From Hyphomonas oceanitis SCH89 (GTDB lineage Bacteria; Pseudomonadota; Alphaproteobacteria; Caulobacterales; Hyphomonadaceae): a stretch of DNA of 64,000 nucleotides. This document shows, in pieces, positions 24,661 through 33,312 of the stretch; position 1 is the stretch's first letter, and each line of letters opens with the position of its first letter. The stretch covers positions 34,872 through 98,871 of the forward strand of contig NZ_ARYL01000015.1 in the NCBI RefSeq assembly GCF_000685295.1. The letters are read 5' to 3'. A program made the position numbers and the translations under genes. The notes below the pieces were generated by a model. The model was not told where the DNA came from. It saw nothing but the letters and a program-made list of their open reading frames with translations, and searched no databases.

Positions 24661-26823
24661 ATGCTGCGCCGTTTTATTCCGCTGCTGACCCTGATGATCG
24701 CCGCCTGTACACATACGCCTGAAATGGAGACTGCCTTGCCAGACGCCCCCGCCGAAAGCCCGAAAGCCGCCGAGACCGATCCAAACCTCTGGCTGGAAAA
24801 CGTCGAAGGCGAGAAGGCGCTGGCATGGGTGCGCGCCCAGAATAAGCGCAGCCTCGCGGAGCTGCAGGCAGACCCGCGCTATGCGAAATATGAAGCCGCA
24901 GCGCTGGATGTTCTGACCTCCGATGCACGCATCCCGTATGGCACGGTGCGCGATGGCATGGTGTACAATTTCTGGCAGGATGATGTGAACGTGCGCGGCC
25001 TGTGGCGGCGGACGACGCTTGAGAGCTACGCGACAGACGCGCCGGAGTGGGAGACGGTTGTCGATTTTGACAGGCTGGCCGCCGACGAGGATCGCAACTG
25101 GGTCTATATGGGCGCCAATTGCCTGCGCCAAAAGGGCAAGCCCGTGCGCCATTGCCTCGTGTCGCTGTCGGATGGCGGCAAGGATGCGGTGATCAATCGC
25201 GAGTTCGACCTTGAGACCAAGACGTTCGTCGAGGACGGTTTCGTTACGCCTGAGGCCAAGCAGGGCATCTCATGGGTCGATGCGGACACGCTACTGATCG
25301 CTTCGGACTGGGGCGAAGGTACGGTCACGGCATCGGGCTATCCATTTGTCGTAAAGCGCTGGAAGCGGGGAACGCCGCTGTCTGAGGCCGAGGAAGTGAT
25401 CCGCGGAACGCGGGAGCATGTCGGCGTGTGGCCATCGGTAATGGAGCTTGAAGACGGGCGGGTTCTGCAGGGGGCGGTAAAGTCAGAGACTTTCTTCACC
25501 CATTCCTTCTGGTGGTTGCCGGAGGGCGAGGTGGCGCCTGTGCGCTGGCCCATTCCGCTGAAATCCTCGCCGGAAGGCATCTACAAGGGGCAGTTCCTGC
25601 TGTCGCTGGAGGAAGATTGGGCGCCGGAGGGACAGGACACGGCGTTCAAGACGGGCGACCTTGTGGCCTTTGACGTGAATGCGTTCCTCGAGACGCGCGC
25701 CTTGCCGGGGGTCAGCCTCGTGTTCCGGCCGAATGCGGCGCAGGCGGTGAATGGCGTTGCTGTGGCCAAGGGCGCGGCGCTGCTGTCGATCAATGATAAT
25801 GTGGCGAGCCGTGTGCTGCGTCTGGAGCCCGGCGCAGATGGCTGGACGACGAACGCGCTGGAGCTGCCGGGTACGGGCCAGGCGGGAATCGTGTTCGCGA
25901 GTGAGCATGAAGAGACCGTGTTTCTGACCTATCAGGACTTCCTGACGCCGGATTCCCTGCTCGGCTATGATATTGCCAGCGGCGAGGTCTCGACCGTGAA
26001 GAGCCTGCCGGGCAAGTTCGATGCGTCGGGGCTTGAAGTGGAGCAGTTCTTTGCCGTGTCGAAGGACGGAACGAAGGTGCCCTATTTCATCGTGCACAAG
26101 GCCGGGATGACGCTGGATGGCAGTACGCCGACCCTGCTTTATGGCTATGGCGGGTTTCAGGTGTCGATGAACCCGTCCTACAGCCCGGTTACGGGCCGGC
26201 TCTGGCTGGAACAGGGCGGCGCCTATGTGCTGGCGAATATCAGGGGCGGCGGCGAGTTTGGCCCGGCCTGGCACCAGGCGGGCCTGAAGCTGCAACGCCA
26301 GCGCGTCTTTGACGACTTCATCGCGGTCGGTGAGGACCTGATTTCCCGCAAGGTGACCAGCCCGGAGCATCTCGGCATCATGGGCGGCTCCAATGGCGGC
26401 CTCTTGATGGGCGTGATGCTGAACCAGCGGCCGGACCTCTGGAATGCTGTGGTGGTTCAGGTGCCGCTGCTCGACATGATGCGCTATCACCTGCTGCTGG
26501 CGGGGGCATCCTGGGTCGATGAATATGGCTCGCCGGATGTGCCTGAGGAGCGCGCCTTCCTGGAGACGATCTCGCCCTACCAGAATTTCGATGCGTCCAA
26601 GCCCTATCCGGAACCCTTCTTCGTCACCTCGACCAAGGATGACCGGGTGCATCCCGGCCATGCACGCAAGATGGCGAAACTGTTCGAGGAGGCAGGCCTG
26701 CCCTTCCTCTATTACGAGAACATTGATGGGGGCCATTCGGCGGCGGCGAACCAGACGGAACGGGCCAAGCGTACCGCTTTGGAATTCACCTATTTGTCGG
26801 AGCGTCTGTTTGAGACGAAATAA
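24661..26823 (+). CDS. Prolyl oligopeptidase family (S9A) lipoprotein
   Basis: A 720-residue serine peptidase with an N-terminal lipoprotein signal (MLRRFIPLLTLMIAAC), a seven-bladed propeller region (about residues 60-440) and a C-terminal alpha/beta hydrolase domain. The triad is Ser in GGSNGGLL, Asp in TSTKDDRVHP and His in DGGHSAA. The family cleaves short proline-containing peptides. The ATG at 24661 has a GAGGAG site. An in-frame extension back to 24382 overlaps the amidase gene and is rejected. It probably degrades peptides in the periplasm. Confidence 0.93.
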   Translation: MLRRFIPLLTLMIAACTHTPEMETALPDAPAESPKAAETDPNLWLENVEGEKALAWVRAQNKRSLAELQADPRYAKYEAAALDVLTSDARIPYGTVRDGMVYNFWQDDVNVRGLWRRTTLESYATDAPEWETVVDFDRLAADEDRNWVYMGANCLRQKGKPVRHCLVSLSDGGKDAVINREFDLETKTFVEDGFVTPEAKQGISWVDADTLLIASDWGEGTVTASGYPFVVKRWKRGTPLSEAEEVIRGTREHVGVWPSVMELEDGRVLQGAVKSETFFTHSFWWLPEGEVAPVRWPIPLKSSPEGIYKGQFLLSLEEDWAPEGQDTAFKTGDLVAFDVNAFLETRALPGVSLVFRPNAAQAVNGVAVAKGAALLSINDNVASRVLRLEPGADGWTTNALELPGTGQAGIVFASEHEETVFLTYQDFLTPDSLLGYDIASGEVSTVKSLPGKFDASGLEVEQFFAVSKDGTKVPYFIVHKAGMTLDGSTPTLLYGYGGFQVSMNPSYSPVTGRLWLEQGGAYVLANIRGGGEFGPAWHQAGLKLQRQRVFDDFIAVGEDLISRKVTSPEHLGIMGGSNGGLLMGVMLNQRPDLWNAVVVQVPLLDMMRYHLLLAGASWVDEYGSPDVPEERAFLETISPYQNFDASKPYPEPFFVTSTKDDRVHPGHARKMAKLFEEAGLPFLYYENIDGGHSAAANQTERAKRTALEFTYLSERLFETK

Positions 26824-26928
26824 GTCTTGTTTCGGAACTAATTGACGTGTCGAGTTCCAAATCAGAACGTATAACCATTCTTTCGCCGAGGGGCTTGCCA
26901 GTTTCTCAATCCGTGAGACCTTTGGGGC

Positions 26929-27519
26929 ATGCGCCTCGACGAAAAGGACTTTCACAACGACGTGGTCCGGCTGGATCTGCTGGAGGAGAGCGACCGTGCG
27001 CGGCTCGAAGCGTCCGGTGCGGTGAAATCCATGTGGGACTGGATGCCCGTTATACCCACGGGCACGAGCTTCCACGCCTATTTCGATTTCATGCTGGCGC
27101 TGAAGCAACAGGGAACCATTATTCCCTTTTCTGTTACCCGGCAGTCTGACGGCGCGTTTGCTGGGGTCATTGCGTATCTCGACGTATCGCGCACACATCG
27201 ACGTGTCGGTGTAGGCTATATATGGCACCCGCCGGATATGCGGGGCACGGTCGTGCCTGTGGCGACACAAATGGCGATGATTGGCCGGGCGTTCGGTGCC
27301 CGTATGCGCCGGATTGAGCTCCCGATTGCGGCGGCCAATGAACGCGCGATCAGGGCGCTTGAGCGGCTGGGGGCTCGTAAGGAAGGCGTATTGCGCCGGT
27401 ATGTGCGCCTCGCGGACGGATCCTGGGGCGATCTGGCGGTGCTTTCCCTCGTGGATGCCGAGATCCGCGGGGCCATCGACCTCCTGAAGGACCGGGTCGC
27501 AGAGATGCAGCTGGCTTGA
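26929..27519 (+). CDS. GNAT-family N-acetyltransferase (RimJ/RimL-like)
   Basis: An acetyl-CoA-dependent acyltransferase of 196 residues related to RimJ/RimL. The fold is shown by GVIAYLDVSRTHRRVGVGYIWHPP, then AFGARMRRIELPIAAANERAIRALERLGARKEG, which holds the acetyl-CoA-binding and Asn-alanine motifs. It may acetylate protein N-termini or small molecules. It lies between the prolyl oligopeptidase gene and ffh, as a probable monocistronic unit. Confidence 0.87.
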   Translation: MRLDEKDFHNDVVRLDLLEESDRARLEASGAVKSMWDWMPVIPTGTSFHAYFDFMLALKQQGTIIPFSVTRQSDGAFAGVIAYLDVSRTHRRVGVGYIWHPPDMRGTVVPVATQMAMIGRAFGARMRRIELPIAAANERAIRALERLGARKEGVLRRYVRLADGSWGDLAVLSLVDAEIRGAIDLLKDRVAEMQLA

Positions 27520-27601
27520 CCTAGCGGGCCCCTCATGCTTTAGGCGCCGCTACATCCGCGCAAAATACAGAAGCGCGCTTTGACTGATCCATGAGGTCAG
27601 C

Positions 27602-27641
27602 GAGGCCCCCCGCCCGGCGAAGGTTCGCTCAGCGGGGCTTC
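27602..27641. other. Strong hairpin between the GNAT gene and ffh
   Basis: Outer arms GAGGCCCC (27602-27609) and GGGGCTTC (27634-27641) enclose inner arms GCGAA/TTCGC with a GG loop. No U-tract follows. It lies about 70 bases upstream of ffh. I see no SRP-RNA signature here. It may mark the end of the GNAT transcript or structure the ffh leader. Confidence 0.5.
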
Positions 27642-27707
27642 ATGCTTTGTGCGTTCGGTTTGAGCGCCTATGTCTGTTCCCGCAGACAAATGGTAAAGGA
27701 GTGGCAC

Positions 27708-29186
27708 ATGTTCGACGCATTGAGCGATCGTCTTGGCGGAATTTTCGACGGTCTGACCGGCCGCGGCGCGCTGTCCGAAAAGGACGTGAATGCTGCGCTG
27801 CGCGAAATCCGTGTGGCCCTGCTCGAAGCTGACGTCGCCCTGCCCGTGGTCAAGGACTTCATCGACAGCGTGCGCACCCGCGCCGTTGGCGAAGAAGTCG
27901 TCCGCTCGGTGAAGCCTGGCCAGCAAGTGGTCAAGATCGTCTATGACGGTCTGGTCGAAATGCTGGGTGGGACGGAGGCTGAAACCGGCTTGCGCGTCGA
28001 CAATCCGCCCGCGACAATCATGATGGCTGGTCTTCAGGGCTCGGGTAAGACGACCACGACGGCCAAGATCGCGAAACGCCTGTCGGAAAAACAGCGCAAG
28101 CGCGTGTTGCTCGCCTCGCTCGACGTGCGCCGCCCCGCAGCCATGCAGCAGCTGGCGATCCTTGCCGACCAGTGTGGCGAGAATGTTTCCTCCCTGCCGA
28201 TCATCGAAGGCCAGCTGCCGGCGGATATTGCCCGCCGCGCCGTCCAGGCCGCGAAGATCGGCGGCTATGATGTCCTGATCCTCGATACTGCTGGCCGCAC
28301 AACGATCGACGAGCAGATGATGAGCGAAGCGGCCGAGATTGCCGACATCGCCAAGCCGTCCGAGACGCTTCTGGTCGCTGACGCCCTGACGGGTCAGGAT
28401 GCCGTGGAAACCGCACGTCGTTTCCATGAGCGCCTGCCGCTGACCGGCCTTGTGCTGACACGGATGGACGGCGACGGTCGTGGCGGCGCGGCGCTTTCCA
28501 TGCGCGCGGTTACCGGCCTGCCGATCAAGTTCCTCGGTGTGGGCGAAAAGCTCGACGGGCTCGATGCATTCGATGCGAGCCGCGTGGCAGGCCGCATCCT
28601 CGGTCAGGGCGACATTGTCAGCCTTGTCGAAAAAGCCTCCGAGCAGATGGACGCCGAAAAAGCCGAGCGCATGGCCGCGAAGCTCAAGAAAGGCGAATTC
28701 GACCTCGAAGACATGGCCGACCAGCTGCGCCAGATGCAGCGTATGGGCGGCCTTGGCGGCATCATGGGCATGATGCCCGGTGCGCGCAAAGCCAAGGAAG
28801 CAATGGCCGGGGCCAATCTCGATGACAATGTCCTGAAGCGCCAGGAAGCGATCATTCTGTCGATGACCAAGCAGGAACGCCGCAAGCCGGCGGTTCTCAA
28901 TGCGTCGCGCCGCAAGCGGATCGCCGCAGGCTCGGGCACATCGGTTCAGGAAGTGAACAAGCTGCTGAAGATGCACCAGCAGATGGCCGGCATGATGAAG
29001 AAGATGCGCACCAAAGGCGGCATGAAAGCGATGATGGGCGCGGCCTCTCAGGCTGGCATGTCACCGGCTGATCTTGCGCGCATGGGCGGTGGGCAATTGC
29101 CGCCGGGCATGGGCTCAGGCGGCATGCCGGGCGGACTGCCCGGTCTTGGCGGCGGCCTTCCGGGCCTAGGGGGAAAGAAGAAATAG
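27708..29186 (+). CDS. ffh: Signal recognition particle protein Ffh
   Basis: Ffh binds 4.5S RNA and signal sequences to target membrane proteins co-translationally. The 492-residue GTPase has the N domain, the G domain with GLQGSGKTT (108-116), DTAGRTTID and TRMDGDGRGG, and a Met-rich M domain that ends in an unusually Gly/Met/Pro-rich tail (GGLPGLGG repeats) before KKK. The start at 27708 has an AAAGGAG site. Its receptor gene ftsY lies at 58693. Confidence 0.96.
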   Translation: MFDALSDRLGGIFDGLTGRGALSEKDVNAALREIRVALLEADVALPVVKDFIDSVRTRAVGEEVVRSVKPGQQVVKIVYDGLVEMLGGTEAETGLRVDNPPATIMMAGLQGSGKTTTTAKIAKRLSEKQRKRVLLASLDVRRPAAMQQLAILADQCGENVSSLPIIEGQLPADIARRAVQAAKIGGYDVLILDTAGRTTIDEQMMSEAAEIADIAKPSETLLVADALTGQDAVETARRFHERLPLTGLVLTRMDGDGRGGAALSMRAVTGLPIKFLGVGEKLDGLDAFDASRVAGRILGQGDIVSLVEKASEQMDAEKAERMAAKLKKGEFDLEDMADQLRQMQRMGGLGGIMGMMPGARKAKEAMAGANLDDNVLKRQEAIILSMTKQERRKPAVLNASRRKRIAAGSGTSVQEVNKLLKMHQQMAGMMKKMRTKGGMKAMMGAASQAGMSPADLARMGGGQLPPGMGSGGMPGGLPGLGGGLPGLGGKKK

Positions 29187-29501
29187 ATGACGAACGCAGA
29201 TAATACGCTTGCCCTGTTCCAGCTGAACCAGCTGCGCGCCAGTATCGACAATATGGACGCGATCCTCGTCCACACGCTGGCCGAGCGTTTCAAGGCGACG
29301 AAAGAAGTCGGCAAGCTGAAGGCGCTTCATAATATGCCGCCGGCCGACAAGAGCCGTGAGGCCCAGCAGATCGAGCGCCTTCGGCGCCTCGCCAATGACG
29401 CAGGCCTCGACCCGGCCTTCGCCGAGAAATTCCTATCCTTCATCGTGGCGGAAGTGATCCGCCACCATGAGCAAATCCGCAGCGACGAAGCTGAACTTTA
29501 A
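29187..29501 (+). CDS. Chorismate mutase (AroQ type)
   Basis: Converts chorismate to prephenate for phenylalanine and tyrosine synthesis. The 104-residue all-helical protein has LRASIDNMDAILVHTLAERF with the conserved Arg, KATKEVGKLKA with the active-site Lys and an end helix FIVAEVIRHHE. It begins immediately after the ffh stop codon. ffh-chorismate mutase-rpsP is a common alphaproteobacterial order, so it is part of this translation operon rather than an aromatic operon. Confidence 0.93.
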   Translation: MTNADNTLALFQLNQLRASIDNMDAILVHTLAERFKATKEVGKLKALHNMPPADKSREAQQIERLRRLANDAGLDPAFAEKFLSFIVAEVIRHHEQIRSDEAEL

Positions 29502-29534
29502 TTCCAGAGACGACACTTTACAGGAGTAACCCCA

Positions 29535-30005
29535 ATGTCCCTCAAGATCCGACTCGCCCGTGGCGGGTCCAAGAAACGCCCTTTCTATTCGGTTGTCATC
29601 GCTGACGCCCGCGCACCACGCGACGGTCGCTTCATCGAGAAAATCGGCGTCTATGACCCGCGTCTTGCGAAAGATTCCGGTGAGCGCGTCAAGATTGACG
29701 GCGTGAAAGCTGCCGAATGGCTCAAGAAGGGCGCCCAGCCGACTGACCGTGTTGGCCGCTTCCTGTCGCAGATCACGCTCGAAGGCGAATCCGCACCGAT
29801 CTACACATGGACCGCTGGCAGCAACCCGAAAAAAGGCGAGCCAGGCAAGAAAGCCCAGGACCGCGTGAAAGAGCGCGCCGACAAGGCGACGGCTGCGTCT
29901 GAAGCGGCTGCTGCCGCTGCTGAAGCCGCTGCGGCTGCGGCTGCAGCGCCTGCTGAGGAAGCACCGGCTGAAGAAGCTGCTGCTGAAGAGACAGCTTCGG
30001 AATAG
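29535..30005 (+). CDS. rpsP: 30S ribosomal protein S16 with Ala/Glu-rich tail
   Basis: S16 helps assemble the 5' domain of the 30S subunit. The S16 core (about residues 1-85; [23 protein letters not shown]) is followed by a low-complexity tail of roughly 55 residues built mainly of Ala and Glu. The family core is 80-90 residues; many alphaproteobacterial S16 proteins have shorter tails. The start has GGAGTAACC upstream. A strong terminator follows, so the operon probably ends here in part. Confidence 0.95.
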   Translation: MSLKIRLARGGSKKRPFYSVVIADARAPRDGRFIEKIGVYDPRLAKDSGERVKIDGVKAAEWLKKGAQPTDRVGRFLSQITLEGESAPIYTWTAGSNPKKGEPGKKAQDRVKERADKATAASEAAAAAAEAAAAAAAAPAEEAPAEEAAAEETASE

Positions 30006-30032
30006 GCTTTCCGCCTGTATCGTATCTGAAGG

Positions 30033-30065
30033 GGCCAGTGCAGATCGCACTGGCCTTTTCTGTTT
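30033..30065 (+). terminator. Terminator after rpsP
   Basis: A perfect 9-bp stem GGCCAGTGC/GCACTGGCC with a 5-base AGATC loop is followed by TTTTCTGTTT. This is a classic intrinsic terminator in the rightward direction. Confidence 0.9.
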
Positions 30066-30166
30066 GGGCCGGCGCACGTTTGCGGCCTGAACGAGGGGCA
30101 ACAGGGAACCTTGTCCCGGTTCAGTTCGCTTAGCCTAGACATGAGGCTGACCGAAAGGAGACCGCT

Positions 30167-30883
30167 ATGAACAGGTTGACCCACTACCGAAATGGCGCGC
30201 TCGTCGCCGCAACAATTGCTGCCCTTGCCATGCCGGCGCAGGCCTCGCCGCATCGTGACGCTTATCGGGGCGGACACGGCGGCGCAGTTCTTCACGCCGA
30301 CGGAAACTTCCGGGGCGACGCCATGGAAGTGAATGGCGCTGTGCCAGACCTCTCCCGCGTGCGCTTCAATGACCGTGTCTCGTCGATCAGCATCGGCTCA
30401 GGTGTCTGGGAAATCTGCTCTGACGCGAACTTCAAGGGCCGCTGCGCTACAGTCGATACAAGTGTTTCGAGGCTCGCTGACCTGCGCCTGAACGACAATA
30501 TCTCGTCCATCCGCCCGGCCGGTTATGACCGTGGACGCGGTGATCATGGCCGCCGATGGAATGGAAATTATGGTCGGGGCTCGGCAGATGTTGTTCTGTT
30601 CTCGAGCGGCGGCCTGCGCGGCGACCCGGTGGAAATTAACCGGGACGTGGCTGACCTGTCGGCCTATCGCTTCAATGACAAGGCGAGTTCAATCCTTGTG
30701 ACCCGCGGAACGTGGCTCGCGTGCGAACATGCCAATTACAGGGGCCGTTGCGAAGTGATCTCCCAAGGGTCGGGCGATTTGCGACCGATTGGTCTCAACG
30801 ACAATATCTCGTCGATCCGTCGCTATGATACCCGCTACGACGCGCGGAACGATTATGGCCATCATGACGGCTGGCGGCGGTAA
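30167..30883 (+). CDS. Secreted beta/gamma-crystallin-like protein 1
   Basis: A 238-residue exported protein with a signal peptide (residues 1-27, cut after AQA) and two beta/gamma-crystallin domains (about residues 38-118 and 142-220). Each domain has two N/D-N/D-X-X-S-S-type calcium-binding motifs: NDRVSS, NDNISS, NDKASS and NDNISS. Short Gly/Arg/His-rich linkers surround them. Microbial members bind calcium and are thought to stabilise envelopes or stress responses. A GAAAGGAG site precedes the start. It lies between rpsP and rimM, splitting the usual ribosomal operon. Confidence 0.87.
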   Translation: MNRLTHYRNGALVAATIAALAMPAQASPHRDAYRGGHGGAVLHADGNFRGDAMEVNGAVPDLSRVRFNDRVSSISIGSGVWEICSDANFKGRCATVDTSVSRLADLRLNDNISSIRPAGYDRGRGDHGRRWNGNYGRGSADVVLFSSGGLRGDPVEINRDVADLSAYRFNDKASSILVTRGTWLACEHANYRGRCEVISQGSGDLRPIGLNDNISSIRRYDTRYDARNDYGHHDGWRR

Positions 30884-30925
30884 ACAGCTGTTCTCTCCAG
30901 CGCAGAGTGCGGCTAGAGAGGCGGC

Positions 30926-31462
30926 ATGACGTCGAAATCTCAAGACAAGCTGATCGTTGTGGGCGCCCTGAAGGGCGCCCATGGCGTGCGCGGTGAAGTG
31001 CGCGTGAAGAGTTTCACGGCCGAGCCGGAAGACCTGTTCACCTATGGGCCGCTGACTGACGCCGCAGGCCGCGTCCTGCTGACGCCGCTGTCGGCGCGGC
31101 CCGGCAATGACCATTTCATCGTCGCCACACGCGAGCAGAAGCAGAAGGAAGAATGGGACGCGCTTAAAGGCGCCCTCCTGCATGTCGCCCGCGCGCAGCT
31201 GCCCGAAGCGGAAGAGGACGAGTTCTATATTGAAGATCTCGTCGGGCTTGATGTTGTCTCTGAGGGAGATGCCGTCGCTGGGCGCGTGAAATCGGTGCAG
31301 AATTTCGGCGCGGATGACCTTCTGGAAGTGCAGCTGCTGACGGGTGGGCACAGTGTCTTCGTGCCGTTCACGCTGGCGGATGTGCCTGAAATCGATTTTG
31401 AGACGCGGCGCGTAAGCATCCCCGATCTGGCCAGCTGGAGCGAGCCGGAACCTGATCAATAG
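30926..31462 (+). CDS. rimM: 16S rRNA processing factor RimM
   Basis: RimM binds S19 and helps mature the 30S head. The 178-residue protein has VGALKGAHGVRGEVRV at the N-terminus and a C-terminal PRC-barrel domain with FVPFTLADVPEIDFE. It usually sits directly between rpsP and trmD; here a crystallin gene lies on each side and trmD is more than 5 kb downstream. Confidence 0.94.
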   Translation: MTSKSQDKLIVVGALKGAHGVRGEVRVKSFTAEPEDLFTYGPLTDAAGRVLLTPLSARPGNDHFIVATREQKQKEEWDALKGALLHVARAQLPEAEEDEFYIEDLVGLDVVSEGDAVAGRVKSVQNFGADDLLEVQLLTGGHSVFVPFTLADVPEIDFETRRVSIPDLASWSEPEPDQ

Positions 31463-31539
31463 CAGCCCGCGCGGCGCATGTTGTGAATGGTTCAGGTGTC
31501 ATGCCCCATGTTACGATCTGTAACTGAGAGGTTTTGGCC

Positions 31540-33300
31540 ATGCTTGCCACGCTCCTGCGCTTTGGCGCCCTGATCGCCCTTCCCTTCGCCATCACTGGTG
31601 TGGCGGCGGCGCAGTATGGCGACGATGTCCAGGACGAGGCGGCGCTCATCCTCTTCGGAGGCGAGAATTACACCGGACCCGCCGTCAACGTTTTTGACCC
31701 GATCTATTCCCTGCCGGATATCCAGTTCAATGACCGCGCCCGCTCAGTGGCCGTGCTGTCGGGCGCCTGGGAGCTTTGCGAACATAGCGATTTTACCGGG
31801 CGCTGCGTGTTCCTGCGCGAGGACGTGCCGGACCTTCGCTATTTCGGCCTTGATGGCGAAGTGTCGTCGGTGAGGCCTATTTATGAGTATACTGATGCCG
31901 AGAACGGGCTGATGTTCGTGCGGGATGAGAGTGGGTATATCCGGTACGCAGACGACGCACAGTATGGGTATGATAACTATTCCCAGGGTTATGGCGCGAC
32001 GACGCGGGTGCAGGTCTACCATTACGGCTATTCACCGGCTTACAGGTCTTACGGATATTATGACCCGCTGGCCGGTTTCGGGCCATATGGCTTTGGCTAT
32101 TCGCGCGGTGGCTACAACACCTATCGCCCCCATCACCGGAAGCCCAGGCCCCTGCGGGGACACTATGGTGCGCGCGATGCGGACGCGACGCTGTATGTCG
32201 ATTCCAAAGGCCGGGGCGCGTCCCTTGGCATCAATCACGGCGTCAGCGATCTCAGCCGCTACCGGTTCAATGACAATGTCTCGTCGCTGAACATCAAGTC
32301 CGGCAAATGGGAAGTCTGCGAGCACGCAAATTTCAAGGGCCGCTGCGAAGTCATCGATGCCTCGACCGGCAAGCTGAACGGCATCCGCCTCAACGACAAT
32401 ATTTCATCGATCCGCCCCGTCGGTGGTGACCGGGACAATCGCGGCGACGGACGTGATCGCGGACACCGCGGCGACAATGATCATCGCGGGGGCAATGATT
32501 CCGCCGGGCGTGACAGGGGTGGCCGCGGCGACCAGCCACGGGCTGACAGGGGCGAACGCGGTGATCGCGGCCAAGGCGGGCCGGGCCGCCCGGGCGGCGG
32601 TCGTGCTTCTGACACGCTTGCCGGCGCACCCGGCGTTGTCCCTTCCCTGCCTGACACGACATTGGGAAATCGTCAGCCGCGTGAACAGCGTGGTTTCGTG
32701 CCGCCAGATCCAATCAGCAAGACGGTACAGCCCCCACGGCAGGAGCGCCCGCGCGGCGATGCGACCCGGCGTGACGTGCCGCGCATCCGTGACGCAGGCG
32801 ACCGGCGCGGCAGTGATCAACAACGGGCCCGGCCTGACCGGCAGGTTGAGCGCAGACCCCAGCCGCAAAGCCAGGAACGCCCGCGCGTATTGCCACAAAC
32901 GCCCGCCATGCAATCCCGCCAGCCCGTGAGGGCACCGGTGCAGGCTGCCCCGCAAGTGAGAACGCCGTCGCCGCAAGCCCGTGCGCCTGTCCGCCCCGCA
33001 CCCCAGCCGCAGCGCCAGGAGCGCCAGCGTGTACTGCCGCAAACGCCCGCGATGCAGTCCCGCCAGCCCGTGAGGGAACCGGTGAAGGTTGCCCCGCAAG
33101 TCAGGACGCCTACGCCGCAAGTTCGGGCCCCTGCCCGCGCCGCCCCTGTGCAGACACCTGTCAGGGCGGCGCCCCAGCCGCGACCGCAGGTTCAGGCCGC
33201 GCCGGTCCAGCGGCAGCAGCGGTCACAGCCACGGGCCGATCCGCGTTCGCCAGCTGGAATCAAGGCGCGCGACAAGGCCCTGCGCGGTGACAAGCGCTAA
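31540..33300 (+). CDS. Large secreted beta/gamma-crystallin protein with basic disordered tail
   Basis: A 586-residue exported protein. After a signal peptide (residues 1-24, AAA then QYG) it has a first crystallin domain (about 28-112; NDRARS and DGEVSS, both degenerate), a Tyr/Gly-rich spacer (115-205), a second crystallin domain (about 210-290; NDNVSS and NDNISS, intact) and a C-terminal region of about 290 residues rich in Arg, Pro, Gln, Asp and Gly. The tail has RGD-like repeats and then two copies of a 48-residue repeat. A GAGAGG site precedes the ATG at 31540. The second domain closely resembles those of the 30167 protein, so the two genes are paralogues. Confidence 0.85.
   Translation: MLATLLRFGALIALPFAITGVAAAQYGDDVQDEAALILFGGENYTGPAVNVFDPIYSLPDIQFNDRARSVAVLSGAWELCEHSDFTGRCVFLREDVPDLRYFGLDGEVSSVRPIYEYTDAENGLMFVRDESGYIRYADDAQYGYDNYSQGYGATTRVQVYHYGYSPAYRSYGYYDPLAGFGPYGFGYSRGGYNTYRPHHRKPRPLRGHYGARDADATLYVDSKGRGASLGINHGVSDLSRYRFNDNVSSLNIKSGKWEVCEHANFKGRCEVIDASTGKLNGIRLNDNISSIRPVGGDRDNRGDGRDRGHRGDNDHRGGNDSAGRDRGGRGDQPRADRGERGDRGQGGPGRPGGGRASDTLAGAPGVVPSLPDTTLGNRQPREQRGFVPPDPISKTVQPPRQERPRGDATRRDVPRIRDAGDRRGSDQQRARPDRQVERRPQPQSQERPRVLPQTPAMQSRQPVRAPVQAAPQVRTPSPQARAPVRPAPQPQRQERQRVLPQTPAMQSRQPVREPVKVAPQVRTPTPQVRAPARAAPVQTPVRAAPQPRPQVQAAPVQRQQRSQPRADPRSPAGIKARDKALRGDKR
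32872..33150 (+). repeat. Tandem 144-bp repeat in crystallin gene tail
   Basis: Two in-frame units begin at 32872 and 33016, each starting with codons for QER and containing RVLPQTPAMQSRQPVR. The second unit decays after about 45 codons. They are consistent with duplication within a disordered Pro/Arg/Gln-rich segment. Confidence 0.8.
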
Positions 33301-33312
33301 GGCGTTGATGGG

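Noticed and set aside
25483..27270. Open reading frame of 595 codons on the minus strand
   Set aside because: It lies entirely antisense to the prolyl oligopeptidase and GNAT genes, lacks any recognisable domain and has composition expected from the complementary frame of GC-rich coding DNA.
27520..27707. Possible 4.5S SRP RNA gene beside ffh
   Set aside because: The region has a strong hairpin, but I do not see the conserved GGAAG or GCAGCC-type SRP-RNA apex sequences.
27597..28976. Open reading frame of 459 codons on the minus strand
   Set aside because: Antisense to ffh, with His/Leu/Gly-rich shadow composition and no domain; ffh is certain on the other strand.
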